Part shown: one piece after another, positions 51,483 to 59,734 of the stretch | Position numbering within the stretch: position 1 is the first letter of the stretch | Layout: the number at the start of each line of letters is the position of its first letter | Assembly (NCBI RefSeq): GCF_002968575.1 | Contig: NZ_PVBM01000012.1 | Span: 1-64,000 of the forward strand | Reading direction: 5' to 3' | Length of the DNA: 64,000 bases | Source of the DNA: Neorhizobium huautlense | GTDB taxonomy: Bacteria; Pseudomonadota; Alphaproteobacteria; Rhizobiales; Rhizobiaceae | The notes under the pieces: generated by a model | What the model saw: the letters and a program-made list of their open reading frames with translations, nothing else | Told to the model about the DNA's origin: nothing | The model's database searches: none | Position numbers and translations under genes: made by a program

Positions 51483-53204
51483 TCAGCGGTCGTCTGAAAC
51501 GGCAATCCTGAGTTCGAGCATCGCCTGCCTTTTCTCCTTGCGGATCACGCCAATGGCGCGCTCCAGTGCCCCCGGAAGGTCGCGCCCGTGCTCGACCCGT
51601 TCAGTGTAAGCTCGGCTTGCGGCCGCGATCGCGCTGTAGTCCGGAGAAGGTTCAAGCGAGACGAGAGGCATCTTGTTCGCCATAACTGCCGCCCCATCCG
51701 GATAACTGCTGACGACGGACCGGCGGACCGCGTTCCAAATGCCGTTGTTTTTGACGATTGTTAGAATAGGGAGTTCCAGTGCCTCTGCAATCTGATGACA
51801 TGCAACAGGATTGGCGAACATATAGGAACCATCGCCGATACAGGCGATGCAGAGCCTGTTGCGGTCGGCAAGCTGCGCTCCGAGCGCTGCCGGCAGTCCC
51901 CATCCAAGCCCGCCGGAATGCGGATTGTTGAAGATGCGATTGGGACCGCTCACCTTCATCACCTCCGGTACGACGCCGAGTTCAGAAAAAATCACCGCCC
52001 GACTGTCGATCGCCTCGGAAATGCAGCGGCTCATCCATTCGGCGGACATCGGGCTCTCACACCCTGCAGCAGCCAGTGCGGCGGCGCGCTCCACGCGCTG
52101 CTGCGCCCGCGCGGCGATCATCCTCCGCCGCTCCTCGGCACCGCCCGCCAACGGCCGCACCGCCTCGCGAAGCGCGGCCATGGCCGCGGCCGGATCGCTG
52201 ACGATCGCAAGATCACTGCGATGACCGCGGATCGGCATGCGCTGGAAATGCGGATCGGGCCCTATCTGGATTACCCGCGTATTACTGTCCGGGCGGTGGA
52301 GCGACTCCATCCAGGGAATGGCGCTGTCGATCACCAGCACGACGTCCGCCTCCTTGAGCGGCGCCTTGACGTCATAGCCGAGAAACATCGAGTGCTCCGA
52401 CGGCATCACGTTTCGCACCGTGTAGGGCTCGACGACCGGGATGGCGAACTCCTCCGTAAATCGAAGGATTTCCGCGGCCGCCTTTCCATCGGGACCGCTG
52501 CGCTGGCATATGACAAGCGGCGCGCGAGCCGCGGCAAGCCAGGCAGCAGCCGTTCGGATCGCCTCCGGGTCGGGATAGGCGACCGACGATACCGCTTGCG
52601 GGGAAACCGACTGCCCGGCAATAGGCGGGACAGCGTCCATCAAAGGCTCCCGTGGAAGGCTGACATAGACCGGCCCGCGCGGCTCGCTCATCGCAAGGCG
52701 CGTCGCACGGGTCGCAAGGATCTCGCCCTGCTCCGGGTAGCGCATTTCATAGTGAAATTTGGTGACGTCGCTTACCATCGAGGATTGATCGTACATCTCC
52801 TGCCCATACTGGATGGGCGTCACTCTGGTACCGCGGCGGCCGCTTTCGGTGATCGGCGTACGCCCTGAAAGCACCACCACGGGAACGTTGTCGCTCGCCG
52901 CATTGATCACTCCCATGACGGAATTTGCCAGGCCGACATTGACATGCACCATCGTCGCCTGCGGCCGGCCGGTGACGAGGTAATAACCGTGGGCCATGGC
53001 AACACTCGCAGTCTCATGCGGGACCGTGATAGGTTCGGGAACGGAGCTTTTATCAAGCGACACAAAGGCTTCGATAATCGGCGGAAAGTCCGTACCGGCA
53101 TTGGCGAAGATGTAATCGATGCCATTGCGCTTGAGCCCCAAAAGGAGGGATTCCGCGCCCGTCGTCAGCGTTTGGACCTCCGTTCCTTCAGTCGCTTCGT
53201 CCAT
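51483..53204 (-). CDS. ThDP-dependent acetolactate synthase / benzoylformate decarboxylase-like enzyme
   Basis: A 573-residue thiamine-diphosphate enzyme with the three-domain POX architecture. The cofactor-activating Glu is in VPHETASVAMAHGY, and the ThDP/metal motif GDGSYMFANPVACHQIAEALELPILTIVKNN is complete. The lack of a partner small subunit argues against biosynthetic acetolactate synthase. A 2-oxo-acid decarboxylase or carboligase is more likely. The start at 53204 follows GGGAGGACCTC. It is divergent from the TAXI-TRAP operon, suggesting that the imported substrate or its product is acted on by this enzyme. Confidence 0.82.
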   Translation of the reverse strand: MDEATEGTEVQTLTTGAESLLLGLKRNGIDYIFANAGTDFPPIIEAFVSLDKSSVPEPITVPHETASVAMAHGYYLVTGRPQATMVHVNVGLANSVMGVINAASDNVPVVVLSGRTPITESGRRGTRVTPIQYGQEMYDQSSMVSDVTKFHYEMRYPEQGEILATRATRLAMSEPRGPVYVSLPREPLMDAVPPIAGQSVSPQAVSSVAYPDPEAIRTAAAWLAAARAPLVICQRSGPDGKAAAEILRFTEEFAIPVVEPYTVRNVMPSEHSMFLGYDVKAPLKEADVVLVIDSAIPWMESLHRPDSNTRVIQIGPDPHFQRMPIRGHRSDLAIVSDPAAAMAALREAVRPLAGGAEERRRMIAARAQQRVERAAALAAAGCESPMSAEWMSRCISEAIDSRAVIFSELGVVPEVMKVSGPNRIFNNPHSGGLGWGLPAALGAQLADRNRLCIACIGDGSYMFANPVACHQIAEALELPILTIVKNNGIWNAVRRSVVSSYPDGAAVMANKMPLVSLEPSPDYSAIAAASRAYTERVEHGRDLPGALERAIGVIRKEKRQAMLELRIAVSDDR

Positions 53205-53297
53205 GAGGTCCTCCCAGTGTCCGTTTATCAGCCCCGCCCGGCCGTCCCGACCAACTCGCGTCACCTCAAAAATGCACTTGTAAATTATCAAAATGCA

Positions 53298-53321
53298 AGA
53301 GATGATCGATCAATAATCTCT
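53298..53321. promoter_or_regulatory. Inverted repeat in the divergent promoter of the TRAP / ThDP-enzyme cluster
   Basis: AGAGAT (53298-53303) and ATCTCT (53316-53321) are perfect inverted arms with a 12-bp spacer that itself contains GATCGATC (53304-53311). It lies midway between the two divergent genes. The IclR regulator encoded downstream is the natural candidate binder. Confidence 0.5.
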
Positions 53322-53383
53322 CTTAATGAGATTTTATGTCGGTTGCTTGGCCGATGGAGGAAACAAGCGGAGGAGAGAAAATC

Positions 53384-54340
53384 ATGAAGCAGCAGTTGTT
53401 TGCCGCCGCTCTGGCGGCTGGACTCGTCATGTTCGGCAGTGCGTCCGCCCAGACCGTCGGTATCGCAACTTCAAATCCCGGCTCGATTTTCCACAATATC
53501 GGTACGGCGGTGGCGAAGGCGGCCAACGACGCGGGATTGAATGCGACAATCCAGCCAGCAACCAGCCCGAACCAATACATGCCGCTGGTCAATCAAAACG
53601 ACGTCGAATTCGGTGTCGGCAATCTGGAGGAGTTCAATAATGCCCTGAAAGGCGAGGCCTGGTTTTCCGGCAGCGTCAACGAAAACCTTCGTATTGTCGG
53701 GCTCATCATGCCGATCAAGGAAGCGATCTTCGTGCGGGCCGACAGCGACATAAAGACAATCGCCGACCTTAAGGGCAAGCCTATGGTCGACGGTTATACG
53801 GCGCAACAGACGATCCTGCCGCAGCTCGACGCCATCTATGCGACCGCCGGGTTGACGCGTGCGGATATGCGGCCTGTTCAGGTCCCGAGCGTCGTGGCAG
53901 GCGCAGATGCATTTATCTCTGGCCAGAGCGCCGGCTTCATCTTCGCCCATGGCGCAGGCAAGGTGCGCGAGGCTGACGCCGCCGTGGGCGGTCTAAGGGC
54001 GCTGACTATACCGGACACGGAGGAAGCGAAGGCCGCCATCCGAAAGCATTGGAAGTCAGGATATGTCGTGAAGATGGAGCCCGGCCCGGCCACTCCGGGC
54101 GTACGCGAAGCCGGCACCTACATCGCCTATCCGCAGCTTGTCTTCACAAACTCCGCCGCAGACGAGGAAGCCGTCTATAAAATGACGAAGATCCTTTATG
54201 AGAGCAAGGAAGCGATGAAAGCCGCCTTTCCGCCCTTCGGCGAATTCCAGCCCAAGAACATGGTGGGCGAGACCGCGCCGGGAGAATATCATCCGGGCGC
54301 TATCCGCTTCTACAAGGAAGTCGGGCTTTGGAAAGAGTGA
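53384..54340 (+). CDS. TAXI-family TRAP transporter solute-binding protein
   Basis: A 318-residue periplasmic protein of the TAXI (TRAP-associated extracytoplasmic immunogenic) group. The signal peptide is about 1-22 (QQLFAAALAAGLVMFGSASA). VGIATSNPGSIFHNIGTAVAKAAN and VEFGVGNLEEFNNAL match the TAXI pattern. The ligand is unknown. The start at 53384 follows GGAGGAGAG. The fused permease gene follows after 5 bp. Confidence 0.9.
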   Translation: MKQQLFAAALAAGLVMFGSASAQTVGIATSNPGSIFHNIGTAVAKAANDAGLNATIQPATSPNQYMPLVNQNDVEFGVGNLEEFNNALKGEAWFSGSVNENLRIVGLIMPIKEAIFVRADSDIKTIADLKGKPMVDGYTAQQTILPQLDAIYATAGLTRADMRPVQVPSVVAGADAFISGQSAGFIFAHGAGKVREADAAVGGLRALTIPDTEEAKAAIRKHWKSGYVVKMEPGPATPGVREAGTYIAYPQLVFTNSAADEEAVYKMTKILYESKEAMKAAFPPFGEFQPKNMVGETAPGEYHPGAIRFYKEVGLWKE

Positions 54341-54345
54341 CCGCC

Positions 54346-56289
54346 ATGGACGCGGAACGCACGAGGGAGCCCGATTTCGGCGTTCCCGCCCGCCTATGGA
54401 GACCTGTGGCTGCTGCGCTTGCCGCAGCCGTCACCCTATCGGCGATGGCGTGGTCTCTGGACGTGCCCCGGATGATGGGCGTCTCCTATTATCCGCAGCA
54501 GTTCCTCGCCGTCATCCTGGCGTTGACCCTGCCCCTCGCATTCATGCTCTATCGGCCTGATCGCGAGAAACGGACAGATCAGGCGTTGCCCTGGTATGAC
54601 GTCGCCGGCGCGATCCTCAGCCTCACAGCCTGCGCCTATATCGCCATCAACTATGCTACGGTGGTGAATTTCGTATTCACCCGTCCGGTCGAGGCTTGGC
54701 TGCCAGGTATTATCCTGCTCGTGCTGCTTCTCGAGGGTTTGCGGCGATCCACGGGCTGGGTTCTCGTCGTCATCATGATCGTATTCCTGCTCTATGCGAT
54801 GTTCGGAAACATCGTTCCCGGGCGATTGGCAGGCCGTCCGCAGGACTGGCAGAAGCTTGCAGGCTACATGGCCTACGATGTCAATGGCGTTTTCGGATTG
54901 TCCCTCTCCGTCGGCGCCACGATCGTGGTGGCCTTTATATTCTTCGGCGCGCTCTTGGGGGCAACCGGCGGCGCAAAATTCTTCACGGATGCTGCGCTCC
55001 TCTCAATGGGGCGCTATCGCGGCGGCTCGATGAAGATCGCCGTCGTGGCGTCGGGCCTGTTCGGCTCGATCTCCGGCTCCGCTGTCGCCAATGTCGTAGC
55101 AACGGGCGTTGTCACTATCCCCATGATCAAACGTGACAAATATCCCGCGTACAAGGCTGGCGCCATCGAGGCGGTGGCTTCAACCGGCGGACAGCTGATG
55201 CCGCCCGTCATGGGCGCTGCTGCCTTCCTGATGGCCGAATTCCTGCAGGTACCTTATGCAGACGTGGCGCTCGCGGCTCTTGTCCCGGCCCTGCTCTACT
55301 ATGGCGCATTGTTCATCCAGGCCGACCTCGAAGCGGCCAAACTAGGTATCAAAAGCGCTCCGGAGGATCAGATCCCTAGCCGCCGTACGATCATGGGCGG
55401 CCTCCACTTCCTGATCGCCTTCGGATTGCTGATCTATGCGCTCTTTGGAATGAACTGGCTCCCAGAACGCGCTGCCTTCCTTGCCTGCGCCAGTGTCGTG
55501 GCGACAGCCGCCGTCTTCGGTTACGACGGCATGCGTGCATCCGTCCGCCAACTCCTCGACACAATCGTGGAAACAGGGGAATCCGTCGTCGAGATCATCG
55601 TCATCTCGGCCGCCGCCGGTATTGTTATCGGCGTGATGAATATCACGGGCCTAAGTTTCAATCTCACCTACGCTCTCGTGCAGCTCGGCGGCGGCAGCGC
55701 GATCGTCCTGCTTTTGATGTCCGCCATCGTCTGCATAATCCTCGGCATGGGCCTACCAACGCTGGCCGTTTACGTACTGCTGGCTTCGCTGGTTGCACCC
55801 GCGCTGGTCGAGGTCGGCTTGCATCCGATGGCGGCCCACCTCTTCGTTCTATACTTCGGCATGATGTCGATGATCACGCCGCCGATTGCGCTTGCTTCCT
55901 TCGCCGCAGCCAGCATCGCCAAAGCGGATCCGATCAAGACTGGGCTTGCCTCGTGCAAGTTCGGCTGGATCGCTTTCGTGATCCCGTTCATGTTCGCCTA
56001 CTCCCCCAGCTTGCTGCTGATTGGAGAGACTGGCGAGGTGGCGTGGGCGGTCCTTACCGCGACGTTCGGCATGTGGCTGGTGTCGGCAGCACTCGCCGGT
56101 TACTTCGCGAGCCGCTTATCTACGTTGATGCGGATCGTTTTCGCCGTCTCTGGCATCCTTTCGCTCATCCCCGCAGGCGCATTCCCGGGAGCGATCTACA
56201 CCGATGCCGTGGGACTTGTGGTAGGGATACCCGCGATGATATTCGCCTATGTCACCGGGAGAAAAGTGGTGGAGCATGCAATAACTTGA
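54346..56289 (+). CDS. TRAP transporter fused 4TM/12TM permease (DctQM fusion)
   Basis: A 647-residue integral membrane protein combining the small (DctQ-like) and large (DctM-like) TRAP subunits, as usual for TAXI systems. Large-subunit blocks include GLFGSISGSAVANVVATGVVTIPMIKR, GGQLMPPVMGAAAFLMAEF and GMGLPTLAVYVLLASL. It imports the substrate by sodium or proton symport. The ATG at 54346 follows GAAAGAG. Confidence 0.9.
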   Translation: MDAERTREPDFGVPARLWRPVAAALAAAVTLSAMAWSLDVPRMMGVSYYPQQFLAVILALTLPLAFMLYRPDREKRTDQALPWYDVAGAILSLTACAYIAINYATVVNFVFTRPVEAWLPGIILLVLLLEGLRRSTGWVLVVIMIVFLLYAMFGNIVPGRLAGRPQDWQKLAGYMAYDVNGVFGLSLSVGATIVVAFIFFGALLGATGGAKFFTDAALLSMGRYRGGSMKIAVVASGLFGSISGSAVANVVATGVVTIPMIKRDKYPAYKAGAIEAVASTGGQLMPPVMGAAAFLMAEFLQVPYADVALAALVPALLYYGALFIQADLEAAKLGIKSAPEDQIPSRRTIMGGLHFLIAFGLLIYALFGMNWLPERAAFLACASVVATAAVFGYDGMRASVRQLLDTIVETGESVVEIIVISAAAGIVIGVMNITGLSFNLTYALVQLGGGSAIVLLLMSAIVCIILGMGLPTLAVYVLLASLVAPALVEVGLHPMAAHLFVLYFGMMSMITPPIALASFAAASIAKADPIKTGLASCKFGWIAFVIPFMFAYSPSLLLIGETGEVAWAVLTATFGMWLVSAALAGYFASRLSTLMRIVFAVSGILSLIPAGAFPGAIYTDAVGLVVGIPAMIFAYVTGRKVVEHAIT

Positions 56290-57065
56290 CGACAAAGGCG
56301 ATCAATAGTCTCGAACGTCTGCAGGCCGTTCTGGAGGTCTTCAGCGAAGATCGCCTCGAATGGACGCCGGAAGAAATGATGGAGGTGTTGGGCTATAGCC
56401 GCCCCACCCTCTATCGCTATCTCAAGATCCTGAAATCGGCGGGGCTTCTCACCTCAATGCCGAACACGGGTTTCACGCTCGGGCCGAAGATCGTTGAACT
56501 GGACTATCTCCTGAGGAAGTCCGACACACTGATCTTGAATGGCGCCCCACATCTCGAGAATCTCACTTCGCGATACAGCTGTACCGCATTGGTCGTGCGT
56601 TGGTACGGCGAAAAGATCCTTTGTGTCGATTCGCGCAGTTCGGTGAAGAACCCCGTCAGTTCCTATCCCCGCGGCCGTCCGATGCCCTTGAGCCGCGGCG
56701 CGATCGGGCGCTCGATCATGGCCTTTCTTCCCAAGCGGCATCTCGTGCCGCTGATCGAAAGGGCAATAGCGGACATGAAGGCAGTCGGCCTAGGAAGCAC
56801 TATAGAAGAAGTACTGGAAAGCCTGAAACGGGTAAAAAAGGCAGGGTTTGCGGTTGCCTATGGCGAGGTGACGCCAGGCGTAGTCGGAATAGCCGCCCCC
56901 GTCTTCGATGCAGGCCGGAGCCCGATTGCAAGCGTTTGCGTCACCATTTCCGGCAGCCTCGTCAACGGCACGACGATTGACGAGATCGGGCAGCACGTTC
57001 GCCGTTCAGGCAGCGAGATCAGCGCTGCACTGGCATCCCACCGACATCAGGCTACCACGCAATAA
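56286..57065 (+). CDS. IclR-family regulator with TTG start
   Basis: A 259-residue IclR regulator. The N-terminal winged helix is WTPEEMMEVLGYSRPTLYRYLKILKSAGLL, the C-terminal effector domain includes KNPVSSYPRGRPMPLSRGAIGRSIMAFLP and GIAAPVFD. The only start giving a complete helix-turn-helix is a TTG at 56286 that overlaps the permease stop (TTGA), which suggests coupled, low-level translation. It probably controls this catabolic cluster. Confidence 0.85.
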   Translation: MTTKAINSLERLQAVLEVFSEDRLEWTPEEMMEVLGYSRPTLYRYLKILKSAGLLTSMPNTGFTLGPKIVELDYLLRKSDTLILNGAPHLENLTSRYSCTALVVRWYGEKILCVDSRSSVKNPVSSYPRGRPMPLSRGAIGRSIMAFLPKRHLVPLIERAIADMKAVGLGSTIEEVLESLKRVKKAGFAVAYGEVTPGVVGIAAPVFDAGRSPIASVCVTISGSLVNGTTIDEIGQHVRRSGSEISAALASHRHQATTQ

Positions 57066-57232
57066 ATCTCATATAGAGAGAAAATGTGTTGACTTGACTT
57101 TCCCGCCCCAGCATCTTGGGGGCCAAGGGAGGAGGAGCTGTGTCGACGTCGCAACGGCAGGCTCCCCATTTGGAAAAGGATCTGGCGAGTATGCCCGCCG
57201 GCGCCTGCAGGACGGCTAGGAGGAGGTCTCCC

Positions 57233-58249
57233 ATGAAGAAGATCGACATTTTCAATCACATCTGGCCGAAGCCCTTCTTCGACGCGCTGATCGACCATAT
57301 CGGCGCGATGACGGACATCACCATGCGTTCCGGCGCCGTGCCTATGATGACGGAGCTCGACCGGCGTTTTGAGGTGATGGATATGTTCGGAGAGGACTAC
57401 CAGCAGGTCCTGTCGCTCGCCTCACCTCCGCTAGAAAAGCTCGCCGGGCCGGAAAAGGCGCTCGATCTCAGCCGGATCGGCTCGGATTCCATGGCCGAAC
57501 TCTGCCTGAAATACCCGGAACGCTTTCCCGCCTTCATCGGCACCGCAGCACTCAGCAATCCTGACACGGCCGTGGCTGAGGCCAAGCGCGCGATCGAGGA
57601 ACTCGGTGCCGTTGGCATGCAGATCTTCACCAATGTCGGCGGCAAGCCGCTGGACCTGCCGGAATTCGGGCCATTCTTCGAGTATATGGCCTCCGCCGGC
57701 AAACCGGTCTGGTTGCACCCTGCGCGCGGCGAAAACTTTCCCGATTATCTCAGCGAAAAACGCTCCGAGTACGAGATCTGGTGGACCTTCGGCTGGCCCT
57801 ACGAGACCTCTGCGGCAATGGCGCGCCTGGTCTTCTCCGGCCTCTTCGACAAATATCCGGGCCTCAAGGTCATCACCCATCACGCCGGCGGCATGATCCC
57901 CTTCTTCGAAGGTCGGGTCGGCCCCGGCTGGGACCAGATGGGCAAGCGCACGACGGATCGCGATCTCGCTGCGGTCCGCCGCTCGCTCAAGCGGCCGCAC
58001 CTTGAATATTTCAAGGACTTCTACGCCGATACGGCAAGCTTCGGATCCCGCATGGCGATCAAGCACGCGATCGAGTTCTTTGGCGAGGACCACGTACTCT
58101 TTGCGTCCGATGCCCCCTTCGATCCCGAGGGCGGTCCGATGTACATCCGCGAGACGATCCGCATCCTGGAGGAACTGGACGTCTCGGACGAGGTGCGGCG
58201 CAAGCTCTTCCAGGACAATGCCGTCGCGTTGCTCGGCCTCAACATCTGA
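57233..58249 (+). CDS. Amidohydrolase-2 family protein, ACMSD/decarboxylase-like
   Basis: A 338-residue TIM-barrel amidohydrolase of the ACMSD / gamma-resorcylate decarboxylase group. Metal-site pieces are WLHPARG, THHAGGMIPFFEGR and the late Asp in FASDAPFDPEGG. The N-terminal metal motif reads FNHIWP, with Trp where the classical H-x-H has its second His; this is seen in one branch of the family. It may decarboxylate or hydrolyse an aromatic or oxo acid. The start at 57233 follows AGGAGGAGGTCTCCC. Confidence 0.8.
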   Translation: MKKIDIFNHIWPKPFFDALIDHIGAMTDITMRSGAVPMMTELDRRFEVMDMFGEDYQQVLSLASPPLEKLAGPEKALDLSRIGSDSMAELCLKYPERFPAFIGTAALSNPDTAVAEAKRAIEELGAVGMQIFTNVGGKPLDLPEFGPFFEYMASAGKPVWLHPARGENFPDYLSEKRSEYEIWWTFGWPYETSAAMARLVFSGLFDKYPGLKVITHHAGGMIPFFEGRVGPGWDQMGKRTTDRDLAAVRRSLKRPHLEYFKDFYADTASFGSRMAIKHAIEFFGEDHVLFASDAPFDPEGGPMYIRETIRILEELDVSDEVRRKLFQDNAVALLGLNI

Positions 58250-58260
58250 TGGAGTTCACG

Positions 58261-59700
58261 ATGCTGGCGGAACTTGGGAGAGCCGACAACTACATCAATG
58301 GCGAATGGATCGCCGACGGCGGAACTGCCGAAAGCACCAACCCGGCCGACGGCAGCGTTCTCGGCCATTACGTGCCGGGCACCAGGGCTCTCGCCGATCA
58401 GGCCGTGGCCGTTGCGCGCCAGACCTTTGACCAGACCGACTGGGCCTCCTCCCCTCGCCTGCGCGCGGCGGTGCTGTTCGAATTCGCCGACCGGCTGGAA
58501 GCCGCGCGCGACGAGATCGCCGACCTCATCGTCGCCGAAAACGGCAAGCTGAGGCGCGAAGCGCTCGGGGAAACGATCGGCGCGATCTCGGAGGCCCGCT
58601 ATTACGGCGGCCTTGCGCGCACCATCCTTGGCCGCACGATCGAAACCGCGCCGGGCAATTTCTCGATGATGAACCGCGAAGCCGCCGGCGTCGCAGCAAT
58701 CATTGTCCCCTGGAACGCCCCGGTTACGCTTCTGGTCCGCTCGCTTGGTCCGGCACTCGCAGCCGGCTGCACGACCGTTATCAAGCCCGCACCACAGACA
58801 CCACTCATTCACCAGCGCGTCATGCAATGCCTTCACGACTGCCCCTCCCTGCCGAAGGGCGTGGTCAATTCGGTAAACGAGAACGGCACCGAAGTAGGCG
58901 AAGCGCTGGTTGCTTCCGACGACGTAGACGTCATCAGCTTCACTGGCTCGAGCGCCACGGGCAAGCGCATCATGGCTGGCGCGGCGCCCACCTTGAAGCG
59001 TCTGTCGCTTGAACTGGGCGGAAAAGCTCCGGCTGTGGTCTTCGATGACGCCGATCTCGATCAGGCCGTGCGCGAGCTGACGAGCGGTTCGCTGATGATG
59101 GCGGGGCAGATCTGCGTCGCTGCCGCGCGTTTTCTCGTGCACAAATCGATCGAGCAGGAGTTCACCGCAAGGATGAAGGCCGCCTTTTCCGCCGTTCGCA
59201 CCGGGCCGGGAGCCGATCCGCAGAGCCAGATGGGATCGCTGATAGATCTGCCTAACCAGAAGCGTGTTGCCTCCATCATCGAGCAAGCGGCGGACGAGGG
59301 AGAGCTTGTCCTGCGCGGCGAGCCGCTCGGCCAAGGCGCCTTCATGACGCCCAGTCTCTTCCGCATCGATAACCTTCAATCGGAACTGGTGCAGGAAGAG
59401 TTGTTCGGCCCGATCGTGTCAATCGAGGGCTTCGAGGACGAAAAGGAGGCAGTCGCGAAGGCCAATGCCACCCGTTACGGTCTGGCAGCCAGCCTCTTCA
59501 CCCGCGACCTCAACCGCGCGACCCGCGTTTCCCGTGCCATTCGTGCCGGCACAGTCTGGCTCAACTGCCACGGCCGGCTTTTTGCCGAAGGCGAAACCGG
59601 CGGTTATCGCCATTCCGGTCTCGGGCGGCTCCATGGACCGGAAGGCCTCAACGACTTTCTCGAGACCAAGCACGTCTACCTCGAAGCCGGCACCGTCTGA
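58261..59700 (+). CDS. NAD(P)-dependent aldehyde dehydrogenase
   Basis: A 479-residue aldehyde dehydrogenase. Catalytic Glu lies in LELGGKAP and Cys in MMAGQICVAAAR; FTGSSATGKR is the cofactor loop. It is related to betaine-aldehyde / vanillin-type dehydrogenases; the substrate is unknown. The ATG at 58261 has GGAG seven bases upstream. Another ATG at 58249 overlaps the previous stop but lacks a ribosome site. The context fits oxidation of the aldehyde released by the ThDP enzyme. Confidence 0.87.
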   Translation: MLAELGRADNYINGEWIADGGTAESTNPADGSVLGHYVPGTRALADQAVAVARQTFDQTDWASSPRLRAAVLFEFADRLEAARDEIADLIVAENGKLRREALGETIGAISEARYYGGLARTILGRTIETAPGNFSMMNREAAGVAAIIVPWNAPVTLLVRSLGPALAAGCTTVIKPAPQTPLIHQRVMQCLHDCPSLPKGVVNSVNENGTEVGEALVASDDVDVISFTGSSATGKRIMAGAAPTLKRLSLELGGKAPAVVFDDADLDQAVRELTSGSLMMAGQICVAAARFLVHKSIEQEFTARMKAAFSAVRTGPGADPQSQMGSLIDLPNQKRVASIIEQAADEGELVLRGEPLGQGAFMTPSLFRIDNLQSELVQEELFGPIVSIEGFEDEKEAVAKANATRYGLAASLFTRDLNRATRVSRAIRAGTVWLNCHGRLFAEGETGGYRHSGLGRLHGPEGLNDFLETKHVYLEAGTV

Positions 59701-59734
59701 TTGCGGCAATTCCTGGAGCGACAGGTATTTGGAA

